Shown here: one piece after another, positions 31,470 to 43,310 of the stretch
Position numbering within the stretch: the first letter of the stretch is position 1
Layout: each line of letters begins with the position of its first letter
Assembly (NCBI GenBank): GCA_024760905.1
Contig: CM045735.1
Location: 9,672,161-9,736,160, forward strand
Reading direction: 5' to 3'
Length of the DNA: 64,000 nt
From: Plotosus lineatus
Taxonomy: Eukaryota > Chordata > Actinopteri > Siluriformes > Plotosidae
The notes under the pieces: model-generated
Seen by the model: the letters and a program-made list of their open reading frames with translations, nothing else
Databases searched by the model: none
Told to the model about the DNA's origin: nothing
Made by a program: the position numbers and the translations under genes

Positions 31470-31993
31470 CTATGTGGTAATATAAAAATTATAAATCAAA
31501 CAAAGTTTAGGATGGAAAAACAATCTACAATTTATGACAGGCCTTGTCATACCATCCTGTTTTTCCTAATAATGTACCCTGTTATAATTATTCAGGCGTA
31601 ACAGGGAAAGAATGTAAAAATTAGGAATGTACTACATGCCATGGGGTTCGCATCCTCAAACGTACACAGGGTGTCTTTTTTTCATGAGGTTGTTATGCAC
31701 ACTAATTTTTTCATGGACTTTTTGGTTTTTAAAATATGAGGAATTTTAGGTTAGGAAATGCAAGTTGATTATGTTCCCACTGCATTTTAGGCATCGATGG
31801 GAGCTGAGAGAGTGACTTGGGTTGATTTAACTGTTTTTTTCTTTTTCATAGGTTGTCTCTGAAGCGTTCTGGGTCGGCAATGCTCTTCATGGCAGTCAAT
31901 ACAGGCAGTGAATCTAAACGCACTGTTGAAACAACAATAATGTTATTATCACAAATTGCAATGCAGGACTGCTCTTCTTTTGATGTGGGTGTG

Positions 31994-32033
<40 letters not shown>

Positions 32034-32182
32034 CAAACCAGAAATACACAACTTGTTTATTTGTCCATCTGTCTGACTCTTAGCAACTTCCTGTCCACAG
32101 TTTTTTGACAGATCAACCTGAAATCTTATGAAATCTTGTGATTTGAAATGACAGGTAGGAGATCACCAAGGGATGTTCCTAT
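31470..32182. other. Unrecognised sequence with AAT microsatellite
   Basis: An AAT run covers 31998-32031. Otherwise no recognised feature. Confidence 0.5.
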
Positions 32183-32240
32183 TAAAGGTTAGTAAGAAAC
32201 TCCTGTTACGTTAAAGGTTAGTAAGAAACTCCTGTTACGT
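32183..32240 (+). repeat. 29-bp tandem duplication beside the primer-binding site
   Basis: Two copies of a unit containing ggttagtaagaaactcctg lie in direct tandem, just outside the LTR/PBS. Confidence 0.85.
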
Positions 32241-32259
32241 ATGCCTAATTTATTCTATT

Positions 32260-32272
32260 GGACGAGCCCCCA
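32260..32272 (-). other. Primer-binding site, tRNA-Pro type
   Basis: On the minus strand the sequence just inside the LTR reads tgggggctcgtcc, matching the first 13 bases of the classic proline-tRNA primer-binding site of LTR retroelements. After that the match stops. Confidence 0.75.
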
Positions 32273-32276
32273 ATTT

Positions 32277-32934
32277 TGTTATGTATGGAATTTAGATGTA
32301 AATTGCCCCATAAAACCAATAAAGGACGACAGACCACGACATAAACTATATACAATTTAATAATATAAACAAGGCAAGACAAAATAATACTTACATATTA
32401 GAGCTAAACAAAATACAAAGTAAACAAAGGGTCCCATAGTCACCACCAGGCACCTACAGCAAGGTAAATTTAGAAGCGGCGTGTGCGCTGGCGGGGAAAG
32501 GCTTGTAATCCGACTTTAGACAGAAACAAATGATTAAAGTCCTTGTGTTGGCTGTGGGTGAATGTGGACGATGGACTTTGGCGATGAAGTCCCGAATGAT
32601 GAAACTTTGGTGAAGTTTCCATGATCCGTCTTGGATGAGATGAGCCGTCGCGATGAGTTTCCTTAGAAGATCTCCTCGCCGAAGAGAATGGAAGAGGCTC
32701 GAGCTAGGTGGCACTGGGTCCTTAATATAACCTCCCCAAAGTTCTGGAAAGTTCCCTTCTTGAAGCTTCTGAATCACCTGACCTGCCACCAGGGCGCACG
32801 TGCAACCAGGTCCATCTCAAAGTTTCCACGCATGCTGACAGGGGAGTCATACCACGTGACAGTAGTTACAGCACACTCTGAATCTAATTATGTACACCGT
32901 TTACACACTCACATTTATATACTTGCCCCTAACA
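32277..32934 (-). mobile_element. Long terminal repeat, isolated
   Basis: Read on the minus strand, the 658-bp unit starts tgttaggggc and ends cataaca, giving the expected TG...CA termini with a short inverted tgtta/taaca. A TATA-like ttatattaagg lies at about 32733-32723. The end is followed a few bases on by a tRNA-Pro primer-binding site, so this is the 5' LTR side of a larger element. Fewer than 100 bases of leader remain and no gag, pol or env frame is visible. It could be an endogenous retrovirus or a Gypsy-type element. Confidence 0.7.
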
Positions 32935-33590
32935 ATCCACACAATGATGATGTGATAAAAAAAATTATTGGAAATTATCAACAATTTCCTCCCTCATATA
33001 ACAGAAATACATTAAAATTCATATCTCTGTCCAAACACATCAGATTTGAAGGAACTTTACTCTGCATAATCAGGATCAGAAGCTTTGAAGCCAGACCAAA
33101 TTTTATCTGATCCACAGCGTGTATTTGGCAGAAATTTTAATGTAGCATGGGAAATCCCTTTTTTAAATTTTTTAAATGTGGTGGTCCAGCAAGGCCAGCA
33201 GGGGGTGCTATGTATCATTTTTATGGCTTGGAGAAGGTGTGCACTCTGAGTGCTTTTGTTCTCATTTTAATAATACACTTTATACTGGTAGAGGTCACCA
33301 GAGTTGCCGAGTCCTCAAACCGCGACAGCCATATACACACTTATTCATAATATTATACATAAAAAGTGAGTGTAAGCAATCCTACTACAGTATTTGCATA
33401 ATTTGGGTAGATGGAAGCACAGTAGAATACAGGGAGAAGATTTTCGCAGAAACAGTAGCTAAGCTTGGCAACCATGGACCATGTACTGATGAGGCGTAGC
33501 GCCATCTTTAAACTGTTATAAGCCATGCAGAGAAGTGGTTATCCATGGTGATCAAGAGTGATCCATGGTTATCCATGCCAACTCAAAACT
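32935..33590. other. Unrecognised sequence
   Basis: No recognised gene or repeat. Confidence 0.5.
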
Positions 33591-33906
33591 TCTTAATTTT
33601 CTGAACCGCTTAATCCTAATTAGAGTCACAGGGAGGCTGGCATTCATCTCAGCTGAAACCAGGGTTCACTCTGAACAGCTTGCAGTGCCCAACAATTCAT
33701 AAACACACTCCCACCTAGGAGAGATTTGGAACAGCCGATTAACCTACTGTGCATGTTTTTGGACTATGGGAGCAAACCAGAGGAAGCCCATGCAAGCATG
33801 GGGAGAACATGCAATATCCACACAGAAACACCTCGGCTGGGAATTGAACCCAGGACCTTCCTGCTGTGAGGCCGATGTGCTAACCACTACACCACCATGC
33901 CGCCCC
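33591..33906 (-). mobile_element. SINE-B, nearly complete, reverse orientation
   Basis: It runs, reversed, from the tail (tgaaccgcttaatcctaatt) through gtgcatgtttttggac and gagaacatgcaatatcc to a good B-box complement (gggaattgaaccc) and the head (ccactacaccaccatgccgc). Confidence 0.85.
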
Positions 33907-34541
33907 AGCTAAAAGCTGACAATAGCTCTGTAGCTGATAGTGAGTGGACCTGCCCACCGTCACTCCACAGGGGTCACCCAACATAGGTATAGTGAAGCTC
34001 ATGGATTCAAGTCTATATCCCTGAGGCAAGGCTGAACCAACTGTGGCCATGAAGAGGCTGAGCTTGAACAAATAGCACAGCCAAGAGCAAGGCCCTGGAC
34101 ACAGGGCTCACGACTGCACTCAAGGTTATATAGCTTTGCTATGTGGAGTAGCCTGAGGCTATATAAAATAAACATGACACGGTTGAACCAGCAGGGCTTT
34201 TCTACCATGTATGGGTGAAAGAATACGGACTCAAGTTGTATATATGCTTTATGTACTGGGGCTTTCTCCAAAATAAACCTCACTCAGACACTGGGTGTCT
34301 GGAAACAAGGCTGTGCAGAAAAGTGAAATGAAATGGGGACATAAAAGAATAATCTGTATATGACCTAATTGGCGAGCTATTTTTTTTTTATAAAGACTAG
34401 CCAGCCTGCTTACTGCATGCAGCTCATGTTTAAAATTGTTGGAATTGGCTAATGTTCATCTGTTTTTATTCTTTTATTATCCCACAAATAGTGTGAAGTG
34501 TGTCATTACAGGCATTCCTATGCTCTCTCTCTCTCTCTCGT

Positions 34542-34588
<47 letters not shown>

Positions 34589-35599
34589 CTCTCATATACC
34601 CCCCCCCCACTTCCTTATTCAGCACACACATATTCACCCTAAAATGCACCAGTGCAAAAGGTAATCCTTTTCAACCTGCACCAACTGTCTTCATTATTTC
34701 CCTTTGTCAAAGCTGCTGTTCAGTTCTTCCTCCTGCTCCTCTCTCATCCCTTCTCTCTTTATCTTCTCTCCCTTTCTCTTTCCCTCCTCTGCCCATCCTC
34801 TCCTGATTTTCCTCCTCTATGAGATTCACAACATCGACAGCAGATGTAGGTTACTGCAGTTTTTCTCACACAACCCTCTTTTTTTTCTCTCCTCCAAAGA
34901 CAGGAATATACCAGAGCAATGAAATAGCACTGTGGAGTCGCACACAGAGGGATTTACTATTCAAATAAAAGTGGCAATGACGATGACATGGTCCCAAAAG
35001 ATGCATGGCAGTGCCAGAACAAAAAAAAAAAAAAAAGAAAAGAAAAAAAAGAAGGAAAAAAAAAAAAAAAACCTGAGACAGTAGGTTATGAAGTCATGAC
35101 TCTGACTGAAATCTCTAACATTCACAGTTTAATTAAACCCAATGCTACCTCATGGCATTTCTGAGAGGAGGAGGCCGTTTTGTGCCTCTGAGGGCAGACT
35201 ATAATCACTGGTGTTAATTAACAGTTCTTTTTAGATTACTAGAAACTCGGGCAGCAGCTTGCAGGTCACCTACAGAGCTAGTATACATATAAAACACATT
35301 TTCAGCAATATAACAATGATGGACACCTTTTTTTCATCAACTCTATTATAATATGACTTTATAATGCTTTGAGAGGTGACAGTGAATGACAGTAAATTGC
35401 CCCACAAGGCTTGGTTTCATGCCTTCCTCCTCACCTCTCCTTGATCTCTGGGGCTGTCAATCAGAGAGGGTCAGTGGCAGGTGCAGTAACCATCACAGCT
35501 TATGCTAATGCTGTTCCAGATCTTATGCGTGACATTTAGCCACGCTATTTACAGCTGCTCAGCTCCTGCAGCTAACCACTAACTGCCCGAGTAGGATAT

Positions 35600-35604
<5 letters not shown>
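33907..35604. other. Unrecognised sequence with CT run and A-rich stretch
   Basis: A CT run covers about 34523-34591 and A-rich sequence 35020-35072. The 34.7-34.95 kb part is pyrimidine-rich. No gene recognised. Confidence 0.5.

Positions 35605-35654
<50 letters not shown>
35605..35654 (+). repeat. TG dinucleotide microsatellite
   Basis: About 25 TG units. Confidence 0.95.
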
Positions 35655-35655
<1 letters not shown>

Positions 35656-35976
35656 ATGCATAAAGATAATGAGGCATAGTAGAATATTTTATATTTAATT
35701 GCATGGGTGCCAGACGGAGAAAAAAGTGATGTTGTTTGAAATAAAGAAGAGCTAAATGTTTGTTTTTCAAAAAAACATTTTCATGTTAGATTGTAATATT
35801 ATGATTCATTATTTATTTATGTTTTTTTTTTTTTTTTTTTTTTTTTTTTCTGGAGGCAGGCAGATTGGGAGGAGGCTACATAATACCATGTTGCAAATAC
35901 AAATATGTGTAAAGCAAAGGTAAAATTCATTTTAATTTTTTTTAAAAATGAGGACAATATCCTTTCAAACAACCAT
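35655..35976. other. Unrecognised AT-rich sequence with T28 run
   Basis: It contains a run of about 28 T at 35822-35849; otherwise nothing recognised. Confidence 0.5.
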
Positions 35977-36241
35977 CAGAGGTACCTCACTTTACGAAAT
36001 TAATCGGTTCCAGAGCCTTTTTCTTAACCTGGATTTTTCATAAATTGAACCACATTTTACATATAAAATGTGTGATTCGTTCCAAGGCCCCACCAATACT
36101 ACCCCCTAAACACTTTAAAAATGATAAAAGCAGACCTCCTTCTGCTTCAATATCATACCCATGGTAGATGGCTTTGGCCATATTCCTTTGCGATATCACT
36201 ATGAGCCTGTTTCTTCTTCTCACTCACACCGGAAATCACAA

Positions 36242-36317
<76 letters not shown>

Positions 36318-36730
36318 TGACTTCTTAGCAGAGTTATAATCTTACAAATGTTTATGGAAGGTTAAAAGCCTGAGTCAAGAAATAAAGCATGAAACAACAC
36401 TAACTCTGTCCTTTACACTAAAAGCATTATAGGAGATACAGCTCCATAATAGCCAGTGGGAGGGAGCTACATCATCCCTCCTAGCCAATGGGAAGCCAGT
36501 GGGGCGGGATGTTTGAAAGTCATTAATGGGAGAGCAGCTCGTGCATTGTTTGAATGTTTGAATGGCGCGTTTTAATGTTTGAATGGTGCGCTTGAATGTT
36601 TGAATGGCGCGTTTGGCGAGTTTCGTAAGGAGGACTTGTTTTGCATACAGAGACAAAAAATTTTGGAAAATGTTTTTCGTAACCTGGATTTTTTTATTTG
36701 CTGGGACTATTGTAAGCTGAGGTACCACTG
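35977..36730. mobile_element. MITE-2 copy 1
   Basis: The left end cagaggtacctcactttacg and the right end, reversed, cagtggtacctcagcttac, form terminal inverted repeats. A second inner pair with cctggatttttcat/cctggattttttta lies next to each end. TA follows the right end. The interior carries a TG microsatellite (36244-36304), one copy of a 69-bp unit (gccagtgggagggagcta...), and three gaatgtttgaatggcgcg-type units. It has no transposase frame. The termini resemble pogo/Tigger-type elements. Confidence 0.75.
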
Positions 36731-37469
36731 TATATGCATGCTTCAGAAAAAAAAAAAACTTTAACCAGTACTAAAAGCTTCTAAATCTATTGTACTTAGA
36801 AAAACATGATTTTTTTTTTGCCTTCAAAGTTCACTGTAATTACACTTTACAACTATTAAATTATTATCATCAAAATACTACTTCCATTCATCCATTATTT
36901 GGTCAATCACAGCAGACTTTGACTGAGAGGTTGGGTAGACCCTTATGAGGTTATCTACCTATTGTAAGGATTACACAGCCACGGATCTATTCATTATCAC
37001 ATTCACTCCTGGTTGCAATTCAGGGAAGGCAGTTGACCTAATGTGCAGCAGCCAGAGAAAACCCTTGCTGAAATCATCCACATGTGGATCATGAGCTCCA
37101 CACAGAAAGGTCTAATTATGAGCTGACCATAATAACTAGTGTACAAATGTTAATTAATTCATTCATCAACTACTTAATCCTACTAGGGTCACAGGGAGGC
37201 TGGAGCATTTCTCAAATAAATCTGGACAAAGGGTGGGTACACCATAACCCTCATGTACCGCAAAGCCATCACATATGCACAACCCTTCATTCTCATTTAC
37301 TCAACCACTTCACATATGATCAGCAGAAAATTGAACTTTCTGAAGATTCCAGGATGAGGAAAAGTAAATAAAGAATCAGGAAAATATTCTTGTAGATCGA
37401 TTTGTGAAGCTAAAGCCCTTCGATTTGAAAGTGTCCATGGTGCTCGTTGATGAAGTGGTGTTCCACCCA
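36731..37469. other. Unrecognised sequence with SINE tail scraps
   Basis: A reverse SINE-B-type tail fragment lies at about 37145-37245 (aactacttaatcctactagg, gtcacagggaggctgg). Otherwise nothing recognised. Confidence 0.4.
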
Positions 37470-37810
37470 ACAGCCAGCATTTGTACATGGGACCCATGTT
37501 GGTAGAATGTGAACTGAAAAGACTTCGTCCCATATGTGTTCTCCAGTGGCCTCAAGCCAACCGAACACATTACGTGACTGTATTTCCCATTAGTAGCCCA
37601 ACTTCTACACACATAAGGAGCCCATCTAAGCTTTTAAAGTTTGATGCACTTAGGTGACTAAAGTGGTGGTCATGTAGCCAAGGCCTACATACACATAGGG
37701 GGACCACTATGAAACCCACATACAAACTGATATGGTGCCTATATTTCAACCCATTTACTATCAACATGGGTCCCACATGCAAGTTCTGGTGGAGAAACTT
37801 TGGTTCCCCC
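37470..37810. repeat. Imperfect inverted repeat of unknown class
   Basis: The left arm around 37470-37520 (cagcatttgtacatgggacc, catgttggtagaatgtgaac) is matched in reverse complement by the right arm around 37745-37805 (acatgggtcccacatgcaag). The arms are about 45 bp or more, with a roughly 230-bp loop. I do not recognise the family. Confidence 0.55.
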
Positions 37811-38573
37811 CTTCCACCGAGTGTTCCTGGGCTCGGCGCTGGCTGCACCATAAACCTGGCCAGGATTAGACAGTTACTAAGAAAGAATAAATGAATAATT
37901 TTATAAGATACCTTAGAATAACTATGACTCACAAAATTACCATGCAGATGATCTTGCCTGTAAAATAGCTCTGCCCCCACCTGAAGCAGATCAGCCTCTG
38001 CATTGCATTGCATAATAATGGTTTGCATGAAGTGGTGTATTTATGGAAGATTTTGGATAAGATCTGAATGAGAGACTCCTGGTGCATTTTTGTACATGAG
38101 TTTCAAATTATTTGCCATTACATTTCATTTCAATTTAGCTCCCAGTTGTGGTGCCACCAATGACATGACTCTTCTGAGTCTATTCCCAGTAGCCCTCTGC
38201 TTTAATGATCTGTTCTTAATCCTCTTTTACACATCTTGTTCCTTTCATTAGGCCTGAACAGATTAGGACAAATAGTTGCCAGTCTTGTACACTTGAGAAA
38301 GCTTTTCTACATCTTCTGTTAGATCTCTATACTGGTCCATCTGCACGCCATTCTTACCCAACGTAACCTTCTCGGTTGAACCTTTCACCAATATCAGCTT
38401 CATTTAATTACTCTCTCATTACTTTCCAGCATGCAGCCACTTCACTGAGCAGCGAGCCAGTGGATTACACTCAATTGCCTGGGTTAATGGAGAGGACAGG
38501 GCAAAGCAGCACACACTCTCAGAGGTAGTGCTCCTGAATACCTGTGACATCTTGGATACGACGCCTCCGGTCA
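37811..38573. other. Unrecognised sequence
   Basis: No gene or repeat recognised. Confidence 0.5.
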
Positions 38574-38574
38574 G

Positions 38575-38639
<65 letters not shown>
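38574..38639 (+). repeat. CA dinucleotide microsatellite
   Basis: About 32 CA units. Confidence 0.95.
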
Positions 38640-38643
<4 letters not shown>

Positions 38644-39484
38644 TCCCACTAAAGTATATCCAGTTCGTGCTTGGGTACACATACATGAGTGCCTTGGTGG
38701 TTGCACTCCGTCTGCTGTGTTTGCTGACCTCTACCTGGGCTGATAATGCACCTGAATTGAATGAAAGGCTTGAATCCAGCATGGGCTCTTGCAGCCATCA
38801 CCTGCCTTTGTAGCCAATAGCATTTTCAGTCTGTGCAGAGGAAGGACATAAACAAACGCACAAACTCAGGCCCAGCATGAAAGCAGTAAAAGCGAACAGT
38901 GGGGATGGGAAGACAAGGATGAGGCTGGGCGTGAGGGGGCAGAAAAATCAGAATGAAATGTAGAGATTAGGATGTAGGCTAAAGTATTGAAGTGGTTCAG
39001 CCAGATAAGAGAGGTGGAGAAAAAAGAGACACGAGGAGAGAGAAAGTAGACAGGGTGTGAGCAAAGAGATCCAATCTCAAGTGCTGTCGCTCAGAGGCCA
39101 TGTGTTTATCGCCCTATGCCCACTGTTCCTTGGCCTTCACTTGGGCATTACACATGCAGAGCACTGTGTGGCATGTCAGATGCATTGATCGTGTGCCAGG
39201 GCCCGAGTTAGTGGCTCAACTAGCAGATGGAGCATCCTGAATTCTTTCCACTGTCTTCAAAGCGGCTCCCCAGTCATCAAAAGCAAAGCATCATGAGTGA
39301 TTATGTGCTATAATGATTACAACTTTGCTTTGTTTAATCAATGCAAACTCAATTTGGACTTTCAGACTTATTTACTATTTCGTTCAGGTATTTGTGCCCA
39401 TATTCAAGATTCAGGGTCAGTTTAAAAGAGGACTCATAATAAAGTAAATATTTGCCGGAATGTGCCTTGAATGGAGCTTTATGA
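38640..39484. other. Unrecognised, repeat-free sequence
   Basis: No SINE or MITE word and no convincing reading frame. Confidence 0.5.
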
Positions 39485-39733
39485 GCCACATCTGCCAGGG
39501 CAATCCCAATTTATTGCAAGACAAAAAAGGCACACAGAACCATTCCCTTCTATCGGCATTTTAGAATAACCAGTTGACATAAGGTGCAGCTTTTTGCAGT
39601 GGGGCAGGAAGCACACGCAAGCACAGGAAAAAAAAAATGCAAGCTTTGCATAGAATGGTCCTTCGCCGAGATTCAAACTCCAATCCTTCCTGTCATGAGA
39701 CAACAGTGCAAACCACTGGACCACAATGCAGTT
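39485..39733 (-). mobile_element. SINE-B, reverse orientation, diverged
   Basis: Reversed words include a B-box complement (gagattcaaactcc), ccttcctgtcatgagac and taaccagttgacataaggtg. Confidence 0.6.
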
Positions 39734-39779
39734 TCTGTAAAAAACAAACTTGGATAAAATTTTATCTGTTTTGGACAGA

Positions 39780-39989
39780 GGTGACATCATGGTGCAGTAG
39801 TTAGCATGTCTGCCTCACTGGCTTTCGTCCCAGACTCGACAAGGACATTTCTGTGTTGAGTTTGCATGTTCTCTCTATGCTCTCATGGGTTTTTTTGGGG
39901 TGCTCCTGTTTCCTCGCACAGTCCAGACATGCACATTTTAGGCTAATTGGTTCTTCAAAATCACCCATAGGTGTAAGTGATAGTGTGAA

Positions 39990-40048
<59 letters not shown>

Positions 40049-40168
40049 TGGCCTTGTGATGAACTGGCAAGCTGCTCAGGATGTACCCCAGCTTCACCCA
40101 GAGTCAGCTGAAATAGGCTTCAGCCTCCACGTAACCCTGATAGAATTAAGTGGCTCTGCAAATGTGTA
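39780..40168 (+). mobile_element. SINE-B with internal TG microsatellite
   Basis: ggtgacatcatggtgcagta, gttgagtttgcatgttctct and gctaattggttcttc. The short TG stretch normally found in this SINE has expanded to about 24 units (39994-40042). It ends gtaaccctgatagaatta. Confidence 0.8.
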
Positions 40169-40892
40169 AGGGAGTAAGCGAGTACGCTTTAAATCAATAT
40201 GTTTAATTTAGGGCATTTTAAGTTGGAGTTCCTTGTATCTGAATGCCATCAACAAGACATTCTGCCTCCTATAAAGCCCTTTTCATCCCAACCACTCTGA
40301 AGCACGAAACAAAGAACTAACATTCATGTCAAGTTCATTCCATCATGTTACTCAACACCCGGGCTCAGGAGTGGGTCATTATTGCCCACAGTGCCACAGA
40401 GAGTTCACGCGACACAAAACCCATACCAAAATGCAGCAAAGATCACCTTCCTGAGACACACATGGGCTGAAACGTAGGTTTTATCCTGAATGAAATGCAA
40501 CACTGTCTATCACTCGAGCTCAGGCTCAGGTCTCCTGCTCAGTTATGAAGTTTAAATGACCTCAAATCCCTCTTTGATCTATAAGGAGTGTATTTGGCCT
40601 AGCTTCTGGTTGTTTTTGAGCCATGGCAGACAGGTAGTCCCCATATGAGCTTGCTTCTCAGACCTTCCTTGAGCCCACCAGCTCTCACTCAAATTACAAT
40701 GAACAGACCGGTCTGTTTCATTCATTACGTGTTTCTCTTTTATTTTTCAGGCCCTGAAATTACACTGTTCAGGTTTGTCCCTTATGGGGAAAAAAAGCAA
40801 GTTATGAGAAATACTGGTTTCTTTAGACGCTAGGCTTCTAAATCCTTACAACTATTGCATTAAAGAAGGTGACTTCAGGAAGTATTAGCCCA
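40169..40892. other. Unrecognised, repeat-free sequence
   Basis: Nothing recognised. Confidence 0.5.
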
Positions 40893-41278
40893 GCCACTCT
40901 CGACTTCTCGTCAACATCACTGCTGTGGAGGAGGTCAGGGGCACTAAGTTCCTGGGGGCGTATGTCACAAATGACCTCACCTGGCCTGTGAACACTGCCT
41001 CACAGAACAAGAGGGCACAGCAGCATTTGCACTTCCTGCGCAGGATGAGAAAAGCCCGAATAACCTCCGGCCTCACCACATTCTAGAGAAGCACCATCTC
41101 GGCCAGATGCATTTCTGTATGGCGTGGCAGCTGTAGTGCTTCTGACCGGACTTCCCCAAACCCTCTATTGTAAATTCCACAGGCCACTTTACTACTTCAC
41201 TTTATAATATTTTCAGTTGCAACAAAATTTTGTTCTTTGTACACTCACTGTATGCTGAATGATAATGAAGTTAAAAAA

Positions 41279-41280
<2 letters not shown>
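40893..41280 (+). mobile_element. Rex1/CR1-like LINE 3' fragment
   Basis: Translated on the plus strand (about 40905-41150) it gives a typical LINE reverse-transcriptase end: EVRGTKFLGAYVTNDLTWP, NKRAQQHLHFLRRMRKA and an ISVWRG motif, with a TAG after SGLTTF. The 3' part has aaaattttgttctttgtac and ends with aatgataatgaag, reminiscent of Rex1/CR1 3' ends. The clade is assigned from memory. Confidence 0.65.
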
Positions 41281-41281
<1 letters not shown>

Positions 41282-41312
<31 letters not shown>

Positions 41313-41322
41313 CGACGATGGA
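41282..41322 (+). repeat. GAT trinucleotide microsatellite
   Basis: About 13 GAT/GAC units right after the LINE tail. Confidence 0.9.
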
Positions 41323-41804
41323 AAGATTAATCAGGTCTAATAAATTTAAATCACATAGCATCTTTATTTTTCTCCTTGAGCCCACCCGTAATCCATTCCC
41401 ATATGCTAAAACCTTTCCCAAATAATCCCATAATTCCCATAATTGTTAGCATTACAGTTAGCGTTAGCAAGGAATCCCATGAGATCATTTTTAAGCACAT
41501 GCAGACTATTGAAGGGCAAGTTATAGCACTAAACACAAACAAATTTCAGCTCATAGTAATACATGAGTACAAATTTCAATTTTCTTGATAATTAGCTCTT
41601 ATGAGCACTTAATTACAATGTTATCATGTTAGCATCATTTGGATCACTAGCGAAAAGATAGGCCAGTCAGCTGAATCCCTTGTACAGTCGCTTTCCTTTT
41701 GTCCTTGTAATTAAAAATGAAAATACTTCAAATACACTTATTTTCAAGATATTAAAATCTTTATATACAGAATTTACATACCTCATCAACTATCATTTGC
41801 CAAA
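41323..41804. other. Unrecognised AT-rich sequence
   Basis: Nothing recognised. Confidence 0.5.
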
Positions 41805-41906
41805 CAACTTAATCGTCCTATGGTTGTGAGGAGGCTGGTGCCTGTCTCAGCAAATACTGAGCGAAGGCTGGAACACCCTGAACAGCTTTTCAGACGATTG
41901 CAGAGT

Positions 41907-41955
<49 letters not shown>

Positions 41956-42055
41956 ACACATCACACCTCTCAGCCGACTCTGGGAAAGGATGTGGTACAC
42001 CCTGGACAGCTCACCAGGCCATCACAGTGTCAACACTCACTGAACCATTCTCACT
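41805..42055 (-). mobile_element. SINE-B-type tail with CA microsatellite, reverse orientation
   Basis: acttaatcgtcctatggttg and gaggctggtgcctgtctcag are the reversed tail. A CA run (41908-41963) and a second partial tail (gccgactctgggaaagg, caggccatcacagtg) follow. Confidence 0.6.
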
Positions 42056-42114
42056 CATATCCACACCTGCGTGCAATTTAAAAGAGCCAAGTTTTTGGTC
42101 TTGTGTCCTTTTCA

Positions 42115-42455
42115 ATCACCATTCATTATCTGAACCGCTTAATCCTAATTAGGGTTGTAGGGAGGCTGGCACCCATCTCAGCAGACTCTGGATAAGGGCA
42201 GAGTACACCCTGGACAGCTTGCCAGGCCATCACAGGGCAGAAACATGTTGACGGCTATACAGCCTCTTCTTGATGAACGTCAGCAATGGTTCTTTTACAT
42301 CGTCTCACCACAGACAGTGAGAGATATGGCGAGCCTTTGATAACTCACTTAGCTGCACTGGGGGACAGAGGTGACAACCCATGGATAGTATGGCTTGAGC
42401 TCCCCCGACCTTGATATCAGTAATCCAGCACCTTACCACCGTGCCTCCACTGCCC
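42115..42455 (-). mobile_element. SINE-A with SINE-B-type tail, reverse orientation
   Basis: Reversed tail tgaaccgcttaatcctaatt, body gtcagcaatggttctttta and gagcctttgataactcac, and a degraded B box (gcttgagctcccc). Confidence 0.85.
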
Positions 42456-42527
42456 AGTCTTGTGTCCTTTTCCACAGTAATAAAACTATTCCATCATGGA
42501 AAAGTACTGCGTCTCGTTTGGCTTGTT

Positions 42528-42742
42528 ACAGCTAACTTGGTTATCAAAGGCTGTCCGGCTGGCCATGTCCGTCACTGTCTATGGTGATAGGCATCTAAAG
42601 AACCATTGCTGACTTTCATTAAGAGTAGCTGCATATCCGTCAGCATGTTTCTGCCCTGTGATGGCCTGGCCCTCGCCCAGAGTCGGCTGAGATGGGTGCC
42701 AGCCTCCCTGTGACCCTAATTAGGATAAAGCGGTTCAGAAAT
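42528..42742 (+). mobile_element. SINE-A 3' two thirds
   Basis: cagctaacttggttatcaaa, gaaccattgctgactttcat and cctaattaggataaagcgg. It is inverted relative to the copy at 42115-42455, with about 70 bases between them. Confidence 0.85.
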
Positions 42743-43091
42743 GATCATAGTGATCTTTGTTGCTCACAGGATAATTATCTGGTTGTGCTGCCCGCTTGCT
42801 GATTTCAGACTGAAAAGGTGGTGGGATGGAGTGAATGAGCTTTGGGAAACGTCTATGAAACAACTGAAAGCAGTTTATATAAACAGAAACAAGCCTCCCT
42901 GACCATGGCACAGTTTTCCAAATGGCTTTTCAAATGGCTTTTCTTAGCCTCATAATACACTGTGCTGAGGCTGTAGGTTAAGCCATTATTATATTTTTAT
43001 TTTTCATCTTGTTCATATTTTTTCTAGGTTATTTTACAGGAATAATAAAAATAAATAAATAAATAAAAAACTAAAAAAAAAAAAAAAACCA
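42743..43091. other. Unrecognised sequence
   Basis: Nothing recognised; it ends in an A-rich stretch. Confidence 0.5.
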
Positions 43092-43310
43092 AGGGCAACA
43101 CAGTGGCATAGCTGTTAACCCGTCCGCCTCACAGTAAGAAGGTCTGATTTCCAAGCTCGGGCATTTCTGTGTGTAGTTTGAATCTTGTGTGATTTTCCTC
43201 TGGGCACTTTGGTTTCCTCCTACAGTCCAAAGATGTGCACATTAGGCTAGCCGGCTGTTCTAAATTGACCCTGGGTGTGAGGGTGAGTGTAAGTGGTTTG
43301 TGTGTAGACA
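43092..43310 (+). mobile_element. SINE-B, 3'-truncated
   Basis: ggcaacacagtggcatagct, ccgtccgcctcacagtaag and cagtccaaagatgtgcacat. Confidence 0.75.

Noticed and set aside
32454..32789. 111-codon minus-strand frame inside the LTR
   Set aside because: It lies entirely within the LTR and overlaps its promoter-like and transcribed parts; no homology recognised.
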